Of a DNA stretch of 7,197 bases, positions 5,616-7,197 are shown piece after piece. The notes under the pieces are model-generated. The model saw nothing but the letters and a program-made list of their open reading frames with translations, had not been told where the DNA came from and searched no databases. Positions within the stretch are counted from its first letter, which is position 1; every line of letters begins with the position of its first letter. Both the position numbers and the translations under genes were made by a program. This DNA is from CAYUNT01 sp964446285 (GTDB lineage: Bacteria > Sumerlaeota > Sumerlaeia > SLMS01 > CAYUNT01), in NCBI GenBank assembly GCA_964446285.1, contig CAYUNT010000216.1:1-7197 (forward strand), given 5' to 3'.

Positions 5616-7124
5616 ATGGAACGCGTGGTCGTTGTCGGCGGTGGATTCGCGGGCCTGGCGACGGCAGCTTGCCTTGCCGCCGCTCGCAGGCAGGTTCTTG
5701 TCGTGGAAAAGGCCGCGCAGCCGGGCGGAGCGCTCGCGCGAATCGCCCTGGGACAGCATTATTTCGACATGGGCCAGCCGTGGCTCCTTTTGCCGCACCT
5801 GATCGCCGATCTCTTCGCCGCGGCGGAGCAGCGCCTCGAAGATCATCTCGATTTCCTGCGCATCGACCCCATCGCGCGCTATCGTTTCGCCGACGGCGCA
5901 ACGTTTGATTGGTGGAGCGATCCGGCGCGGTTGCGCGAAGAAGTGGCCCGCATTGCTCCAGACGACGTGGATGCGCTTGGCGGCTTCTTTTCTTATTCAA
6001 AGAAGGTTCTTCGAGCCTGGAGCGCCGGACCCTGGCGAGCGCCCAACTCTTCTGTTTCCAAAATTGCGCGATCTCTTCTCGCCCCGCCCGCGCTGATCCG
6101 GCTTCCCTGGCTTTTTTCACTGCGGCGCGCCTCCGGGACGGCCAAACGATTTAAAAGTCCCTACTTGCGAACCGCCTTTGCCTGGGCCGCCACCGAGACG
6201 GGCGCTTCGCCCTACTACTCCCCCGCCGCTTCACTTTGGCCCGCGCAGGCCGCCATGGAATTTGGTCTTTGGTATCCACGCGGCGGCATGGCGGGGCTGC
6301 TTCGGGCGATGTTGCGCATTCTCGATTCGCTCGGCGTGGAAATTCGCTGCGGCGCATCCGTGCGCGAAATCCTGATCGAAGGCGGACGGGCACGCGGGGT
6401 GGTGACCGAATCGGGTGAACGCATTTCCGCCTCAGCCGTCGTCTGCGCCACTGCCCCCCTCAGGCTCTTGCCCCTCACAGCGCCCACTGCACAGGACAAA
6501 AAAGTCTGCGCGATCGCGAAGTTGCACCGCCGTTGGGCTAAAATGCGGCGCGGTCCATCACGATACGTTTTGCTTCTTGCCTGTGCCGCCGATTGGGAAT
6601 CGCTGGCGCATCGCACCGTGTTTTTCGGGGGCGATCCGGCCTTGGAATGGCTGCACTTGCGCGAATGGAATCTTCCCGCGCCCGAACCAGCCATTACTGT
6701 GGCGCATCCAGCCCGAACCGACCCGTCGCTCGCGCCCGAAGGCCATACGGCGCTTTCCATCTCAACGATTGCCCCGCCGCTTTCGCCCCGCTGGCGCTGG
6801 ACCGAAGAGGCGCGCGCCGCACTGCGCGCCCAAATTCTGCGCCGGTTGCAGATGGCCGGCCTGCGGGGAATTCAGGCGTCGATCCTGGAGGAACGCGAGC
6901 TGGCGCCGCCCGACTGGGCCGAATTCACCGGCGATCCGCAGGGGAGTTGGTTCGGACCCGCCGCCGATTCCATGCGCGGGATGCTATTCCGTCCGTCCTG
7001 CCGACATCCGCTGGTGGGCGGGTTGTATTTCACCGGACGCTGGGCGCATCCCGGGCCGCTGCCGCATCAAGCGGCGCTAGGCGCCCGCGCCACCGCCCGG
7101 CTTGTCTTGGAAGACGGTGGATGA
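5616..7124 (+). CDS. Phytoene desaturase family FAD oxidoreductase (CrtI-type)
   Basis: A 502-residue flavoprotein of the CrtI/amine-oxidase fold, expected to introduce or modify double bonds in a carotenoid precursor at the membrane. The FAD-binding beta-alpha-beta unit is at the very N-terminus: VVVVGGGFAGLATAACL (4-20), the ribose-binding acid Glu31, then QPGGA (35-39). Family landmarks follow: FDMGQPWLLLPHLIADLF (50-67, the counterpart of the usual FDxGPTxxxMP), RFADG (90-94), a substrate-domain helix region (about 120-200), FGLWYPRGGMAGLLRAML (216-233) and VEIRCGASVREILIEGGRARGV (241-262). The C-terminal flavin motif reads LYFTGRWAHPGPLPHQAALGAR (470-491), lacking the usual HPGGG, so the substrate may differ from phytoene. 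Desaturase, diapocarotenoid oxidase and related activities cannot be separated by eye. ATG 5616 places the Rossmann motif correctly although no strong ribosome site precedes it. The gene runs divergently from the regulator and shares no clear function with the efflux operon. Confidence 0.88.
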   Translation: MERVVVVGGGFAGLATAACLAAARRQVLVVEKAAQPGGALARIALGQHYFDMGQPWLLLPHLIADLFAAAEQRLEDHLDFLRIDPIARYRFADGATFDWWSDPARLREEVARIAPDDVDALGGFFSYSKKVLRAWSAGPWRAPNSSVSKIARSLLAPPALIRLPWLFSLRRASGTAKRFKSPYLRTAFAWAATETGASPYYSPAASLWPAQAAMEFGLWYPRGGMAGLLRAMLRILDSLGVEIRCGASVREILIEGGRARGVVTESGERISASAVVCATAPLRLLPLTAPTAQDKKVCAIAKLHRRWAKMRRGPSRYVLLLACAADWESLAHRTVFFGGDPALEWLHLREWNLPAPEPAITVAHPARTDPSLAPEGHTALSISTIAPPLSPRWRWTEEARAALRAQILRRLQMAGLRGIQASILEERELAPPDWAEFTGDPQGSWFGPAADSMRGMLFRPSCRHPLVGGLYFTGRWAHPGPLPHQAALGARATARLVLEDGG

Positions 7125-7197
7125 TTCTGGAAAGAGCATTTCTTACCATTTTCCTTTGATTCTGTTCCCAATCGCCTGTCACGGTTTTCGCGAGAAG
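7125..7197. other. Short tail after the desaturase, no gene supported
   Basis: ATG 7121 overlaps the desaturase stop as ATGA but ends after 12 codons at 7159. A GTG at 7117 opens a frame that stays open to the window edge, with GGAAG a few bases before it. This is too short to judge as the start of a following gene. No terminator hairpin is visible. Confidence 0.3.

Noticed and set aside
5614..6120. Minus-strand frame opposite the desaturase start
   Set aside because: Arginine-rich shadow translation of GC-rich coding sequence; the plus strand has the Rossmann motif.
7117..7197. Start of a following carotenoid gene at GTG 7117 or ATG 7121
   Set aside because: The ATG frame stops after 12 codons, and the GTG frame has only 27 codons in the window with no recognisable pattern.

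Overview
The window looks like a chromosomal stretch of a moderately GC-rich Gram-negative-type bacterium. The evidence for a double membrane is a complete periplasmic adaptor lipoprotein followed by the start of an RND inner-membrane pump. The style of the STAS protein and of the two cysteine-motif proteins reminds me of Acidobacteriota or Verrucomicrobiota, but this is recollection and I cannot fix the phylum from the sequence.

The minus strand (about 5008 down to 1) carries one regulatory and transport unit. In order of transcription it holds: a GAF-AAA+-Fis enhancer-binding protein for sigma-54 polymerase (5008-3446); a 180-base gap with an inverted-repeat cluster and a good sigma-54 -24/-12 promoter candidate; a small STAS-domain protein (3265-2948); two tandem paralogous proteins of unknown function that share a C-X2-C-X2-C-X9-C motif (2966-2232 and 2187-1396); an RND periplasmic adaptor lipoprotein (1335-223); and the N-terminus of the RND pump (226 to the window edge). 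The genes are close together or overlap (19 bases between STAS and the first paralog, a 4-base ATGA between adaptor and pump). The simplest model is that the enhancer-binding protein senses a signal through its GAF domain, binds the dyads about 110 bases upstream of the -24 box, and switches on the STAS-paralog-paralog-adaptor-pump operon. The role of the STAS protein and the two cysteine proteins in an efflux operon is the least explained part of the window.

The region 5009-5615 has no convincing gene. It holds a 204-bp element (5345-5548) with near-perfect 19-bp terminal inverted repeats and an exact 9-bp target-site duplication, and no room for a transposase. It is therefore a MITE-like non-autonomous element, with a strong internal hairpin.

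The plus strand (5616-7124) encodes a CrtI-type phytoene desaturase family FAD oxidoreductase, probably part of a carotenoid pathway that continues beyond the right edge. It is transcribed divergently from the regulator and has no evident functional link to the efflux operon. The last 73 bases hold no gene I can support.
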